Source: Leucobacter sp. Psy1 (GTDB lineage Bacteria > Actinomycetota > Actinomycetes > Actinomycetales > Microbacteriaceae). Taken from it: a stretch of DNA of 64,000 bases. The translations under genes and the position numbers were made by a program. The stretch spans positions 1,116,001 to 1,180,000 of the forward strand of contig NZ_CP083692.1 in assembly GCF_020096995.1 (NCBI RefSeq), written 5' to 3'. Positions 43,238 to 53,911 of this stretch are shown one piece after another. The notes beneath the pieces were generated by a model, which was given only the letters and a program-made list of their open reading frames with translations, did no database searches and had not been told where the DNA came from. The stretch's first letter is position 1, and every line of letters begins with the position of its first letter.

Positions 43238-44095
43238 ATGGCATTGATCGAGTTCACCAAGGGTCACGGCACCGGCAACGACTTCGTGCTGGTGAGCGAC
43301 CCCGAGGGGCGGCTCGACGTCTCGCCCGACCAGATCCGGTACCTCTGCGACCGGCACTTCGGTATCGGAGGGGACGGGTTCATTCGCGCCATCCGCTCAT
43401 CGGCCCACCCCGAGGGCGATGACCGTGCAGAGTGGTTCATGGACTACTGGAACGCCGACGGGACGCCCGCCGAGATGTGCGGCAACGGGGTGCGCGTGTA
43501 CGTGCACTTCCTCATCGCGGAGGGACTCATCTCGGTGGACCCCGGCGACTCCATCGCCATCGCCACGCGAGCCGGAATCAAGGACGTCCTCGTCGATGCG
43601 AACGAGTACACCGTCGATCTCGGCGGGTGGCGGCTCGCCGAGGAGCGCCTGGTCACCGTGCCGGGTCTCGACGTCGCGCGCCCCGGTCTCGGCATCGATC
43701 TCGGCAACCCGCACGTGGTCTGCGCGCTCGCGCACGACGGGGAGCTGGAAGCGCTCGAGCTGACCAGTGCGCCGCGTCTGGATCCGGTGCCCGCGAGCGG
43801 CGCCAACGTCGAGTTCGTGGTGCCGCGGGAACCGCTCGTGACCGATGGCATCGCTGAGGTACGGATGCGCGTGCACGAGCGCGGCGTCGGAGAGACGCTC
43901 TCGTGCGGCACGGGTACTGCGGCTGCCGCGCTGGCGTTCCGGCACTGGGGAGGACCAGGCATGCCGGACGACTGGCGCGTTGCGGTGCCGGGCGGCACGC
44001 TACTCGTGAGCATGTTCCCCGTCGGCGACATCGAGCACGTATCCCTCTCCGGGCCCGCGGAGCTGGTGTACCGCGGTTCGATCGACCTCCCGTAG
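43238..44095 (+). CDS. dapF: diaminopimelate epimerase
   Basis: 285 residues. Both catalytic cysteines are present: [14 protein letters not shown] and [18 protein letters not shown]. The N-terminus [17 protein letters not shown] is typical. It converts LL- to meso-diaminopimelate, the last step before lysine. ATG 43238 is preferred over GTG 43232 because the TAGACT promoter hexamer is 7 nt upstream of it. The gene converges on a methyltransferase gene 23 bp away with no clear terminator. Confidence 0.95.
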   Translation: MALIEFTKGHGTGNDFVLVSDPEGRLDVSPDQIRYLCDRHFGIGGDGFIRAIRSSAHPEGDDRAEWFMDYWNADGTPAEMCGNGVRVYVHFLIAEGLISVDPGDSIAIATRAGIKDVLVDANEYTVDLGGWRLAEERLVTVPGLDVARPGLGIDLGNPHVVCALAHDGELEALELTSAPRLDPVPASGANVEFVVPREPLVTDGIAEVRMRVHERGVGETLSCGTGTAAAALAFRHWGGPGMPDDWRVAVPGGTLLVSMFPVGDIEHVSLSGPAELVYRGSIDLP

Positions 44096-44118
44096 GGGAT
44101 CGGCCGCGGGGGCGGCGC

Positions 44119-44784
44119 TTACTCGCGGGTGACGCGGAGCACGTGGAATCCCCGATCCCGATGCGCCCGCTCCACCGCGAGCGTCGGGAACTCCCGCGCG
44201 ATCCACTTCGCGAGCGACTCGGCACCGAGATGCTTGGCGACCACGAGCGAGGCGGATCCGCCGTCCGCGAGGCGGGGCAGCCACTGACGCAGGATCACGT
44301 GGAGTGCCTCTTTGCCGACTCGAATCGGCGGATTTGATCGGATCTCGGCGAACTCGAGGTCGGCGGGAACGGCGTCGGGCTCCACCACGTGGACGTTGAC
44401 CGCGCCCAGGCGCGCGGCGTTCTGCTCGCAGAGCTCGCGGGAGCGCGCATTGACGTCGATCGCCCAGATCTGACGGTCGGGGTGGGCGAGTGCCGCGCTC
44501 ACCGCGATCGGCCCCCACCCGCAGCCGATGTCGAGGATCGCGGAGGCCTGGTCCGGTTCCGGGGACGCGCTCCGATCAGGGGTGGCGCCGGCTCCCGACG
44601 GTTCCTCGACCTCGTCGAGCCACCGCAGGAGAACTTCGGTGCCTCGGTCGATGCCGTCCGGGCTGAAGACGCCGCCAGCGGTGACCACCGTTCGCGCGGA
44701 GCCGGCGAGGTCGACCTCCACCTCCCGCGGACGATAGTCGCCTGCCGGGGTCGCAGAGAAGTAGTGCTGGGTCTCATCGCTCAC
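44119..44784 (-). CDS. class I SAM-dependent methyltransferase, RsmC-like
   Basis: 221 residues. SAM-binding motif I is AILDIGCGWGPIAVSAALAH, motif II IWAIDVNARSREL, and the catalytic-type motif RSNPPIRVGK is the NPP(Y/F)-like signature of N-methyltransferases such as RsmC/RlmG acting on guanine in rRNA. It starts HYFSATPAGDYRPREVEV, which fits the short RsmC-like (MTS domain only) proteins. The start is a GTG at 44784, with AATACT 6 nt upstream on the minus strand; the frame upstream is open but has no support. The target nucleotide is not known. Confidence 0.85.
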   Translation of the reverse strand: MSDETQHYFSATPAGDYRPREVEVDLAGSARTVVTAGGVFSPDGIDRGTEVLLRWLDEVEEPSGAGATPDRSASPEPDQASAILDIGCGWGPIAVSAALAHPDRQIWAIDVNARSRELCEQNAARLGAVNVHVVEPDAVPADLEFAEIRSNPPIRVGKEALHVILRQWLPRLADGGSASLVVAKHLGAESLAKWIAREFPTLAVERAHRDRGFHVLRVTRE

Positions 44785-44790
44785 TGCTCC

Positions 44791-44796
44791 AGTATT
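44791..44796 (-). promoter_or_regulatory. methyltransferase -10 element (leaderless)
   Basis: On the minus strand AATACT ends 6 nt before the GTG start at 44784. Confidence 0.35.
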
Positions 44797-44856
44797 CCAG
44801 GCCGCTCGCACCCTGCGCTGTGGGCGAACTCGCGACACGCGCGGGCGCGGGGCACC

Positions 44857-44862
44857 TAGACT
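44857..44862 (+). promoter_or_regulatory. hflX -10 element (leaderless)
   Basis: TAGACT ends 8 nt before ATG 44871; no ribosome binding site. Confidence 0.45.
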
Positions 44863-44870
44863 GGCCTCAG

Positions 44871-46394
44871 ATGAGTAGACCAGAAGATCAGCAGCCGACC
44901 GACGACCCGATCGAGCGGATCCTCGCGCGCGCATCGCAGCGACGGGACGCCACCGTGATGCGCGACTGGAGCGAGGGTGCGCAGGCGCTCGGCGACGCCG
45001 AGCACGACCAGCTCGCCGAAGACCTCGATGCGATTCGCATGGAGCGCGAGCAGCGGGCGTCGCTGCGGCGCGTGCCGAGCCTGTCGACCGAACTCGAAGA
45101 CGTGTCGGAGGTCGAGAACCGCGAACTGCGGCTCGAGAACGTGGTGCTGATCGGCGTGTATTCGCAGGGCAGCGTCGACGATGCGGAGAACTCGCTGCGC
45201 GAACTCGCGGCGCTGGCCGAGACGGCTGGAGCACGCGTGATCGACGGCTTGCTGCAGCGCCGGGCGAATCCCGACCCGGCCACCTACCTCGGCAAGGGCA
45301 AAGCCCAGGAGCTCGCCGAGCTCGTCGCCGCCGAGGGAGCCGATACGGTGATCGCCGACACCGAGCTCGCACCGAGCCAGCGGCGTGCGCTGGAGGACGT
45401 CGTGAAAGTGAAGGTGATCGACCGCACCGCAGTGATCCTCGACATCTTCAGTCAGCACGCGAAGAGTCGAGAGGGCAAGGCCCAGGTCGAACTCGCGCAG
45501 CTCGAGTACCTGCTGCCGCGTCTGCGCGGCTGGGGTGAATCGATGTCCCGTCAGGCCGGTGGCCAGGTCGGTTCCGCTGGAGCGGGAATGGGGTCAAGGG
45601 GCCCGGGTGAGACGAAGATCGAATTGGACCGCCGCCGGATCCACTCGCGCATGGCGAAGCTCCGCAAGCAGATCGCGGGGTTCGCGCCGTCACGCGCGAC
45701 GAATCGCGCGAACCGGAAGCGCGGCGAGGTGCCGTCGGTCGCGATCGCCGGGTACACCAACGCAGGCAAGTCGTCGCTCGTGAACCGCTTGACGGGGGTG
45801 CAGGAGCTCGTGCAGAACCAGCTCTTCGCGACGCTCGATACCGCTGTGCGGCACGCGGAGACCGATGATGGCAGGCAGTTCACGTATGCCGACACTGTCG
45901 GGTTCGTGCGCAACCTGCCCCACCAGCTGGTGGAGGCGTTCCGGTCGACGTTCGAGGAGGTCGCGGAGGCTGACGTGATTCTGCACGTCGTCGACGGCTC
46001 CCACCCGGATCCTGAGGCTCAGCTCCGCACGGTCAGGGAGGTGATCGCCGAGGTCGACGGCCAGGCGATCCCCGAGCTGGTCGTCTTCAACAAGGCCGAC
46101 CTGGTCGACGAGTCCACGCGGATGGTGCTTCACGGCCTCGCTCCCGACGCCGTGTTCGTCTCGGCGCGCACGGGCGAGGGGATCGAGGAGCTGCGGCAGC
46201 GCCTGTTCGCCGCGCTGCCCGTGCCCGACACGCTCGTGACCGCTGTGATCCCCTACGAGCGCGGTGAGCTCGTCGCCGAACTGCACGAGCGGAACCGGGT
46301 GCTCGAGACCGAGTACGAAGAGGGCGGCACCCGGGTGAGCGCCTTCGTGTCGCGAGAAATGCTCGCGAAGCTCGAACCCTTCCTCGCAGCCTGA
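44871..46394 (+). CDS. hflX: ribosome-associated GTPase HflX
   Basis: 507 residues from ATG 44871; the longer frame from 44820 lacks support. The N-terminal HflX domain (ENVVLIGVYSQGSVDDAENS, DPATYLGKGKAQELAELVAA) is followed by the glycine-rich linker RGPGETKIELDRRRI and the G domain: G1 IAGYTNAGKSSLVNRL, G3 ADTVGFVRNLP, G4 NKAD. It splits stalled ribosomes and in several actinobacteria contributes to macrolide/lincosamide tolerance. An extra hydrophilic segment of about 75 residues precedes the HflX domain. Its stop is 1 bp from the convergent thiF-like gene. Confidence 0.95.
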   Translation: MSRPEDQQPTDDPIERILARASQRRDATVMRDWSEGAQALGDAEHDQLAEDLDAIRMEREQRASLRRVPSLSTELEDVSEVENRELRLENVVLIGVYSQGSVDDAENSLRELAALAETAGARVIDGLLQRRANPDPATYLGKGKAQELAELVAAEGADTVIADTELAPSQRRALEDVVKVKVIDRTAVILDIFSQHAKSREGKAQVELAQLEYLLPRLRGWGESMSRQAGGQVGSAGAGMGSRGPGETKIELDRRRIHSRMAKLRKQIAGFAPSRATNRANRKRGEVPSVAIAGYTNAGKSSLVNRLTGVQELVQNQLFATLDTAVRHAETDDGRQFTYADTVGFVRNLPHQLVEAFRSTFEEVAEADVILHVVDGSHPDPEAQLRTVREVIAEVDGQAIPELVVFNKADLVDESTRMVLHGLAPDAVFVSARTGEGIEELRQRLFAALPVPDTLVTAVIPYERGELVAELHERNRVLETEYEEGGTRVSAFVSREMLAKLEPFLAA

Positions 46395-46395
46395 G

Positions 46396-48605
<2,210 letters not shown>

Positions 48606-48621
<16 letters not shown>

Positions 48622-49835
48622 GCGTCGGTTCCTCTCGAGTCGTGCTGGTGGGGGTCGGGAGCCTGCTGGGTGCCGGAGGGCGCCGAGCGCTCGGCGTGCC
48701 TCCAGGGGTCGCAGGCCGAGATATCGAGGTCGGCGACGGTGCCGGATCCGGATACCGCGTCGGACACCACGCGTCCGCCGAGCGCGGCCAGGAGGACACC
48801 GTGCCTGAAATAGCCGGTCGAGACGACGAGGTTCGACCCCGCTCGGCCGAGGTACGGCAGGTCGTCGGGAGTACCCGGACGGACACCGACCGTCGCCTCG
48901 AGCAGTTCGCACTCCTCGAGTCCGGGGACCACGCGAATCCCGTCGCGAAGCAGGTCGTAAAGCGAACCCGCTCGGGGGAGCCGCCCGTCGTCCTCGCGGC
49001 TGGTCGCCCCGAGAACGACGGTGCGGTCGTCGCGGGGGATGAGGTACACCGGCCGATCCTCGACGAACGCGCGGATCACCCGGGTCGTGAGTGGACGCAG
49101 TCGCTCGGGGACCCGCAGCGTCATGATGTCTCCGGCGACCGGCCTGAGGCGGAGCGGGTGCGCGCCGCGGTACCACCCAGTCACGTCGGCGGCACCCATC
49201 CCATTCGCGAGCACGACGGTCGCCCCAGAGGCATCGATGGCCCCCGACTCGCAACGGATCGACCGGCAGGGGTCGCCGCCGTCGAGGCTGACGGCCCGCT
49301 CGCGAATGAACTCGGTCCCGCGGCGTTCGAGGGCGTCGATGAGCGCGGCGGCGAAGCGTCGCGGTGCGAGCTGATGGTCTCCTGCGATCGAGACTGCGGC
49401 GGCGAGGCCGGGTGCGAGGGCGCCCTCCAGACGACGTGCCTCGCGCACGGTCAGGCGATCCACCGTCATCCCGTGCGCGCGCTGGTAGTCGGCGAGTCTC
49501 CGGAGATGGTCGGCATCCGCGCGATCCGCCGCGACCACGAGCGTCCCGTCGTCGCGGTATCCGGTCGGTAGCGGTGTCGCCGCCCCGACTCGCTGCACGA
49601 CGTCGGCGGAGAGGGCAGCCGAGCGCAGCATCAGCGGGAAGAGGGCCTCCTGCCGGTACTGCACCTCGGCGATCGGCGCGAGCATGCCGCCCGCGTGGTG
49701 CGTCGCACCCGACGCCGGAGCGGGATCGATGAGCGAGACGGGAATGCCGAGCTCTGAGAGTTCGAAGCACGCCACGAGGCCGACAATGCCTCCGCCGATC
49801 ACGATGGCGCGATCCGTCGTGCCGATGCCGCTCAT
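48606..49835 (-). CDS. thiO: glycine oxidase ThiO
   Basis: 409 residues. FAD-binding motif AIVIGGGIVGLVACFELSEL at the N-terminus, GATHHAGGMLAPIAEV, and DAO-family features GAISASG-like VLANGMGAADVTGW and VYLIPRDDRTVVLGATSRED, VRPGTPDDLPYLGRAG. It oxidises glycine to the imine used by ThiG. About 30 hydrophilic residues at the C-terminus (ERSAPSGTQQAPDPHQHDSR) extend beyond the usual end. It overlaps thiE by 4 bp upstream and thiS by 16 bp downstream. This aerobic route replaces the anaerobic ThiH. Confidence 0.95.
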
Positions 49836-50482
49836 CGTCCGGACTCGAACCCGCGGATCACCGACCTGGCCAGTCCCTCCGGATCGCGTGCCCCCATGAA
49901 CTCCCGCGAGATCGCGACTCCGGTGACGCCGGTGCGCGCGAGATCGGCAGCGTCCTCAGCGGTGACATCTCCGATGGCGATCACCGGGACCGGGGATTCG
50001 GCCACCAGCGACGGGTAACCGGCGAGCCCGAGCGGCGGGCGTCCCGAGTCCTTCGTCGGGGTCGGGCGGAACGGGCCGGCACCGATGTAGTCCACGAGGT
50101 CGGCAACGTCGTGGATGGCGTGGACGAGGTCCCACGTGCCCGTCGTCACGCCGATGATCGCCGAGCTGCCGAGGAGCGCGCGAGCGTCGCGCACCGTCAC
50201 ATCGTCCTGCCCGATGTGCACCCCGTGTACCGGAACGCCGCGCAGCGCCAGCGCCGCCGCGACATCGACGCGGTCGTCGACCAGCACTCTCGTACCGGAT
50301 GCAACTGCGGCGACCGCCTCGGCCACGTGCGTCGTGAGCTCGGTGAGCGCGCGGGCGGAGATCGGTTTCGAGCGGACCTGCACCACGCCGGCACCTCCCG
50401 CGGCTGCGGCGCGGGCCACCTCGACGGTACGACGATGGTCATCGCCGCCGGTGACCACGTGGCAACGGAAATCGGGGATCAT
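49832..50482 (-). CDS. thiE: thiamine phosphate synthase
   Basis: 216 residues. ThiE signatures: AGVVQVRSKPISARALTELT, VLVDDRVDVAAALALRGVPV, GVHIGQDDVTVRDARALLG and VDYIGAGPFRPTPTKDSGRP. It joins the thiazole and pyrimidine halves into thiamine phosphate. It is the first gene behind the TPP riboswitch, with GGAGG between the aptamer and ATG at 50482. thiC and thiD, needed for the pyrimidine half, are not in this window. Confidence 0.95.
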   Translation of the reverse strand: MIPDFRCHVVTGGDDHRRTVEVARAAAAGGAGVVQVRSKPISARALTELTTHVAEAVAAVASGTRVLVDDRVDVAAALALRGVPVHGVHIGQDDVTVRDARALLGSSAIIGVTTGTWDLVHAIHDVADLVDYIGAGPFRPTPTKDSGRPPLGLAGYPSLVAESPVPVIAIGDVTAEDAADLARTGVTGVAISREFMGARDPEGLARSVIRGFESGR

Positions 50483-50496
50483 GCTGGGACTCGCTT

Positions 50497-50592
50497 CCTC
50501 CGCTGGTGCTGACCAGATCAGGTTCGACGGTCCCGCGCGGCCGAAGCGCGATCTCAGCCCGATGCCTCGGGCACCCGTGGGGTACTGCCACC
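50497..50592 (-). promoter_or_regulatory. TPP riboswitch (THI element)
   Basis: Read on the minus strand, the conserved aptamer blocks appear in order: ACGGGTGCC, CGGGCTGAGA, a variable GC-rich arm, GAACCTGATCTGG and CAGCACCAGCG. The thiE ribosome binding site GGAGG follows immediately after the 3' block, so ligand binding could hide it (translational control). Thiamine pyrophosphate would then shut off the whole thiE-O-S-G-F operon. Confidence 0.95.
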
Positions 50593-50655
50593 CACCCTAA
50601 CGCGTCGTGGGGCGGGGCGCTACGGATGAGCCCCGCCCCACGACGCACGCAGGTC

Positions 50656-51813
50656 TCAGACCGCCTGCGGGAACGCGTCAGCCGCCTTGTCGGCGAGGTG
50701 CTGCAGGTTCTCGGGAACAGGACGGTTCTGAACCGCCATCGTCTGCGCCCAGAGCCGACCCGCACGATACGACGAGCGGACGAGCGGCCCGGCGAGCACT
50801 CCGGCGAAACCGATCGCGTCCGCATCGGCCTTGAGCTCGACGAATTCCTCTGGGCGGACCCAGCGATGCACTGGTCGGTGCAGTTTCGACGGGCGCAGGT
50901 ACTGGGTGAGCGTGAGGATGTCGCACCCGGAATCGAACAGTTCCTGCATCGTGTCGTGCACCTCCGCGCGCTCCTCGCCCATGCCGAGAATCAGGTTCGA
51001 CTTCGTGATCATCCCCGCCTCACGTGCCTGCCGGATGACGTCGAGCGACCGCTGATACCGGAACCCAGGGCGGATGCTGCGGAAGAGGCGGGGAACGGTC
51101 TCGAGGTTGTGCGCGAACACTTCGGGCTTCGCGTCGAATACCTGCTGCAAATCGGACGGACGCCCACCCAGGTCGTCCGCGAGTACCTCGACCCCGGAGC
51201 CCGGGTTCAACTCGTGAATCTGGCGGATGGTCTCGGCGTACAACCAGGCTCCGGTATCCGGCAGATCATCTCGCGTCACGCCCGTGATCGTCGCGTAGCG
51301 CAGGCCCATGGTGCGCACCGACTCGGCGACGCGACGCGGCTCGTCGGTGTCGAGGGGGAGCGGTTTGCCCGAGGTGATCTGGCAGAAGTCGCAGCGCCGC
51401 GTGCAGATCGACCCGCCGATGAGGAATGTCGCCTCGCGGTCCTCCCAGCACTCGTAGATGTTCGGGCATCCTGCCTCCTGGCAGACCGTGTGGAGACCCT
51501 CGCGCTGCACGAGACCTCGCACGTCGGTGTACTCAGGACCGGTTTTGGCTCGCGTCTTGATCCACTCGGGCTTGCGCTCGATGGGAGTCTCGGCGTTTCT
51601 GGCCTCGATGCGCAGGAGTGTACGCCCGTTCGCGGTGGGTCGTCCCTCCTGGTCAGGCGAGGGGGCGGAAGCGGCGGGGGGTTGCCCGCCTCCGCATCCT
51701 CCGGTCGCGACGACCAGTTCGGGTTCACGCGGCGCGACCTTCAGCGCCTTTTCGGCTCTAGTCTGCTCGGCGAGCACCTCGGAGAGAGGGGCGCCGATGT
51801 TGCGCGCGCTCAT
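50656..51813 (-). CDS. lipA: lipoyl synthase
   Basis: 385 residues. The N-terminal cluster cysteines are in [20 protein letters not shown] and the radical SAM cluster in [17 protein letters not shown]. Other signatures are [20 protein letters not shown] and [15 protein letters not shown]. It inserts two sulfurs into protein-bound octanoate to form lipoate. The ATG at 51813 overlaps the lipB stop by 4 bp. This gives about 60 residues (with the odd [15 protein letters not shown] stretch) before the usual actinobacterial N-terminus [20 protein letters not shown] saw no alternative ATG or GTG closer to it. Confidence 0.95.
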   Translation of the reverse strand: MSARNIGAPLSEVLAEQTRAEKALKVAPREPELVVATGGCGGGQPPAASAPSPDQEGRPTANGRTLLRIEARNAETPIERKPEWIKTRAKTGPEYTDVRGLVQREGLHTVCQEAGCPNIYECWEDREATFLIGGSICTRRCDFCQITSGKPLPLDTDEPRRVAESVRTMGLRYATITGVTRDDLPDTGAWLYAETIRQIHELNPGSGVEVLADDLGGRPSDLQQVFDAKPEVFAHNLETVPRLFRSIRPGFRYQRSLDVIRQAREAGMITKSNLILGMGEERAEVHDTMQELFDSGCDILTLTQYLRPSKLHRPVHRWVRPEEFVELKADADAIGFAGVLAGPLVRSSYRAGRLWAQTMAVQNRPVPENLQHLADKAADAFPQAV

Positions 51814-52463
51814 GCGGCGAGCTCCTCGAGTGCGGCGACCAGACGCGGAGTGATGACCGGCACCACATCCGCAGGGGTGATCGCCGTTCCCGCGAGGGTG
51901 CTCAGCGTGGCCGCGCCGGCGTCGGTGATGCCGCACGGTACGAAACCGCCGAACGGTTCGAGCGAGTTGCTGCAGTTCAGGGCGAAACCGTGGGTAATGA
52001 CGTGCGCCCGTGCACGGAGACCGATCTGCGCGTACTTCGCCTCGGCGGCTCCCGCCTGAGCCCACACCCCGGTGCGACCGGCGACCCGGTACCCGGTGAC
52101 CCCGAACTCGGCGGAGACGTCGATGATGACCTGCTCGAGCGCGCGGACCACGTCGACGACGCCCCGGTTCGGGCTGAGCTTGATGATGGGATACCCGACG
52201 AGCTGGCCTGGCCCGTGCCAGGTGACGAGGCCCCCTCGATCAACGGGTACGACCGGAGTGCCATCGGTGGGGTACTCCTCCGGACGCGCGCGCCGCCCTG
52301 CCGTGTACACGTGCTCGTGTTCGAGCAGGATCAGGGTGCCGTCGTCCTCCCCGGCGACAACGCGATCCGCCGCCGTGCGTTGCAGCTGGAGGCCATCGGC
52401 GTAGGGGACGAAATCGGGGTCGAGTCCGGCGACATCAACGGCCACCGACGATTGAGCGATCAT
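51810..52463 (-). CDS. lipB: octanoyltransferase
   Basis: 217 residues. LipB signatures are [20 protein letters not shown], the lysine region [20 protein letters not shown] and the acyl-accepting cysteine in [12 protein letters not shown]. It moves octanoate from acyl carrier protein to lipoyl domains, the substrate for LipA encoded directly downstream (4-bp overlap). The ATG at 52463 is the natural start. The two genes form a minus-strand lipB-lipA unit, located downstream of the lexA terminator. Confidence 0.95.
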   Translation of the reverse strand: MIAQSSVAVDVAGLDPDFVPYADGLQLQRTAADRVVAGEDDGTLILLEHEHVYTAGRRARPEEYPTDGTPVVPVDRGGLVTWHGPGQLVGYPIIKLSPNRGVVDVVRALEQVIIDVSAEFGVTGYRVAGRTGVWAQAGAAEAKYAQIGLRARAHVITHGFALNCSNSLEPFGGFVPCGITDAGAATLSTLAGTAITPADVVPVITPRLVAALEELAA

Positions 52464-52506
52464 GCTCCCAGATTAGTTGAACCGCGTGCAAAAAGGCCAA
52501 TCCCGC

Positions 52507-52548
52507 AAAAAACCGCCCGGTGCCGACGGGGTCGTCAGCGCCGGGCGG
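52507..52548 (-). terminator. rho-independent terminator of lexA
   Basis: On the minus strand CCGCCCGG (from 52548) pairs with CCGGGCGG ending at 52513, extended by an inner stem with one mismatch, and is followed by six T. It is the only terminator in this window with a full T-tract plus long stem besides the one after rplT. Confidence 0.9.
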
Positions 52549-52562
52549 CAAGGTTTCGGCCC

Positions 52563-53222
52563 TCAGAGGGAGCGGAAGACCGCGACGACTTTGCCGAGCA
52601 CGTCGGCGAAGTCGCCGAGGATGGGCTCGAAGGCGCTGTTGCGCGGCAGCAGCCAGGTGTGCCCATCGCGGCGGCGGAGCACCTTCACGGTCGCCTCTCC
52701 ATCCAGGAGGGCCGCTACGATATCGCCGTTCTCGGCGTCGTTCTGCTGACGGATCACCACGTAGTCGCCGTCGCAGATCGCGGCGTCGATCATGGAGTCA
52801 CCGACCACACGGAGCATGAAGAGCTGCCCCTCGCCCACGAGGTGCCGAGGCACCGGCATGACCTCGTCCACCTGCTGCTCCGCGGTGATCGGAATGCCTG
52901 CCGCGATCTGCCCGACCAGCGGTACATACGCGGCCTCTTCCGGGGTCGCGCTCGAGGGAGTGGGGTCGCTCATGCTCGGGAGTTCGATGAGGATCTCGAG
53001 CGCGCGCGGCCGATTCGGGTCGCGCCTGAGGTATCCGAGCAGCTCCAGTCGCGTGAGCTGGTGGGTCACGCTCGACAGGGAGGCAAGCCCTACCGCATCA
53101 CCGATCTCGCGCATGCTCGGCGGGTAACCGCGCGATGCCACCGACTGACCAATGAACTCGAGGATCGCCTGCTGCTTCTCGGTGAGCGGCTTGGCGGATT
53201 TCGATGGCTTCGAGGGGCTCAC
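52563..53222 (-). CDS. lexA: SOS repressor LexA
   Basis: 219 residues. An N-terminal winged helix ([20 protein letters not shown] and [19 protein letters not shown]) precedes the S24 self-cleavage domain with the scissile Ala-Gly in [11 protein letters not shown], the catalytic serine in GDSMIDAAI and lysine in DGEATVKVL. RecA filaments stimulate cleavage after DNA damage. The GTG at 53222 has GAAAGGA upstream on the minus strand. It has a strong terminator after it, and is divergent from a LysM protein gene, an arrangement known from mycobacteria, Corynebacterium and Bacillus (yneA). Confidence 0.97.
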   Translation of the reverse strand: MSPSKPSKSAKPLTEKQQAILEFIGQSVASRGYPPSMREIGDAVGLASLSSVTHQLTRLELLGYLRRDPNRPRALEILIELPSMSDPTPSSATPEEAAYVPLVGQIAAGIPITAEQQVDEVMPVPRHLVGEGQLFMLRVVGDSMIDAAICDGDYVVIRQQNDAENGDIVAALLDGEATVKVLRRRDGHTWLLPRNSAFEPILGDFADVLGKVVAVFRSL

Positions 53223-53295
53223 GGTGGGTCCTTTCCCGGGGCGGCGACGCGAATGTCAGAGGTGCGTGGTTGAGTGCTGCTCGTGATCCCGAGTG

Positions 53296-53311
53296 TAGGT
53301 GAAGTGTTCGA
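53296..53311. promoter_or_regulatory. degenerate LexA box candidate 1 in the lexA-LysM gap
   Basis: A 16-bp site whose right half TGTTCGA is perfect and left half poor (12 of 16 positions against the Corynebacterium consensus). It lies 74-89 bp upstream of the lexA GTG. Confidence 0.35.
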
Positions 53312-53360
53312 GTGGAACAAACATCCATTCGAGTGTGTCGCGGATTTCGCCGCGGAATAT

Positions 53361-53376
53361 TCGAACACTTGACTTG
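53361..53376. promoter_or_regulatory. degenerate LexA box candidate 2 in the lexA-LysM gap
   Basis: TCGAACACTTGACTTG has a perfect left half including TG, but five mismatches in the right half. TTGACTT inside it could also be a -35 for the LysM gene, with TATATA (53393-53398) as its -10. Confidence 0.35.
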
Positions 53377-53461
53377 ATCTTCGAAAAAGGGGTATATATA
53401 TTCGAAAGAAGCGTTCGGTTCGATGAGAACACTCGAACGTTTCATCCGAAAGGAGAGAGCA

Positions 53462-53863
53462 ATGACCGCCATCGCAGCATTCGATCAGGCACGAGACGAC
53501 GCTCAGGGCGCCATCACGGGTGAAGCAACGCACCTCCGCTTGACGCACCGGGGCCGAGTCGTGTTCGGCACCCTCGGCACGCTCCTGGCTGCAGGCCTCC
53601 TCGCACTCCTCGCTTCGCTGGGTGCGACCTCGGCGTCCGCGTCGGCCGAGCAGAGCGAGCAGTCGTTCAGCACCGTCGTCGCGGCACCGGGCGATTCGCT
53701 CTGGGCTATTGCAGAGTCCCTGGACCCGCAGGGTGACCCTCGTGACCTGGTCGCCGAACTGGTCACCCTGAACGGTATGGACGGGTCGAGCGTGCAGGCG
53801 GGGGAGAGCATCGCGGTCCCGCTCCGCTTCTCAGATGCGCCGGGCGTGATCCCGGCTCCTTAG
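53462..53863 (+). CDS. membrane-anchored LysM protein, probable SOS cell-division inhibitor
   Basis: 133 residues from ATG 53462 with GAAAGGAGAG upstream. One membrane helix (RVVFGTLGTLLAAGLLALLA, about 44-65) separates a short cytoplasmic head from an extracytoplasmic LysM domain (TVVAAPGDSLWAIAESLDPQ ... VQAGESIAVPL). This architecture and the divergent placement beside lexA match YneA of Bacillus, Rv2719c/ChiZ of mycobacteria and, by context, DivS of Corynebacterium: LexA-controlled proteins that block septation during DNA damage. Sequence similarity among these is low, so the role is inferred from layout. The gap contains AT-rich promoter elements and LexA-like half-sites. Confidence 0.8.
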   Translation: MTAIAAFDQARDDAQGAITGEATHLRLTHRGRVVFGTLGTLLAAGLLALLASLGATSASASAEQSEQSFSTVVAAPGDSLWAIAESLDPQGDPRDLVAELVTLNGMDGSSVQAGESIAVPLRFSDAPGVIPAP

Positions 53864-53899
53864 TCCTCGCGTTCATCGGAGTCGAATGCGTGCCCCGCG

Positions 53900-53905
53900 T
53901 AGACT
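53900..53905 (+). promoter_or_regulatory. hisC -10 element (leaderless)
   Basis: TAGACT ends 6 nt before GTG 53912; no ribosome binding site. Confidence 0.5.
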
Positions 53906-53911
53906 GGTCGC

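Noticed and set aside
50521-50530. GGTTCGA at 50521 as tRNA fragment
   Set aside because: It is the reverse complement of the GAACC block of the TPP riboswitch.
53307-53437. Seven TTCGA/TCGAA sites as a phased array
   Set aside because: Spacing is only partly regular (14-32 bp) and TTCGA is common in this genome's coding sequence; reported within the lexA finding rather than as a separate element.
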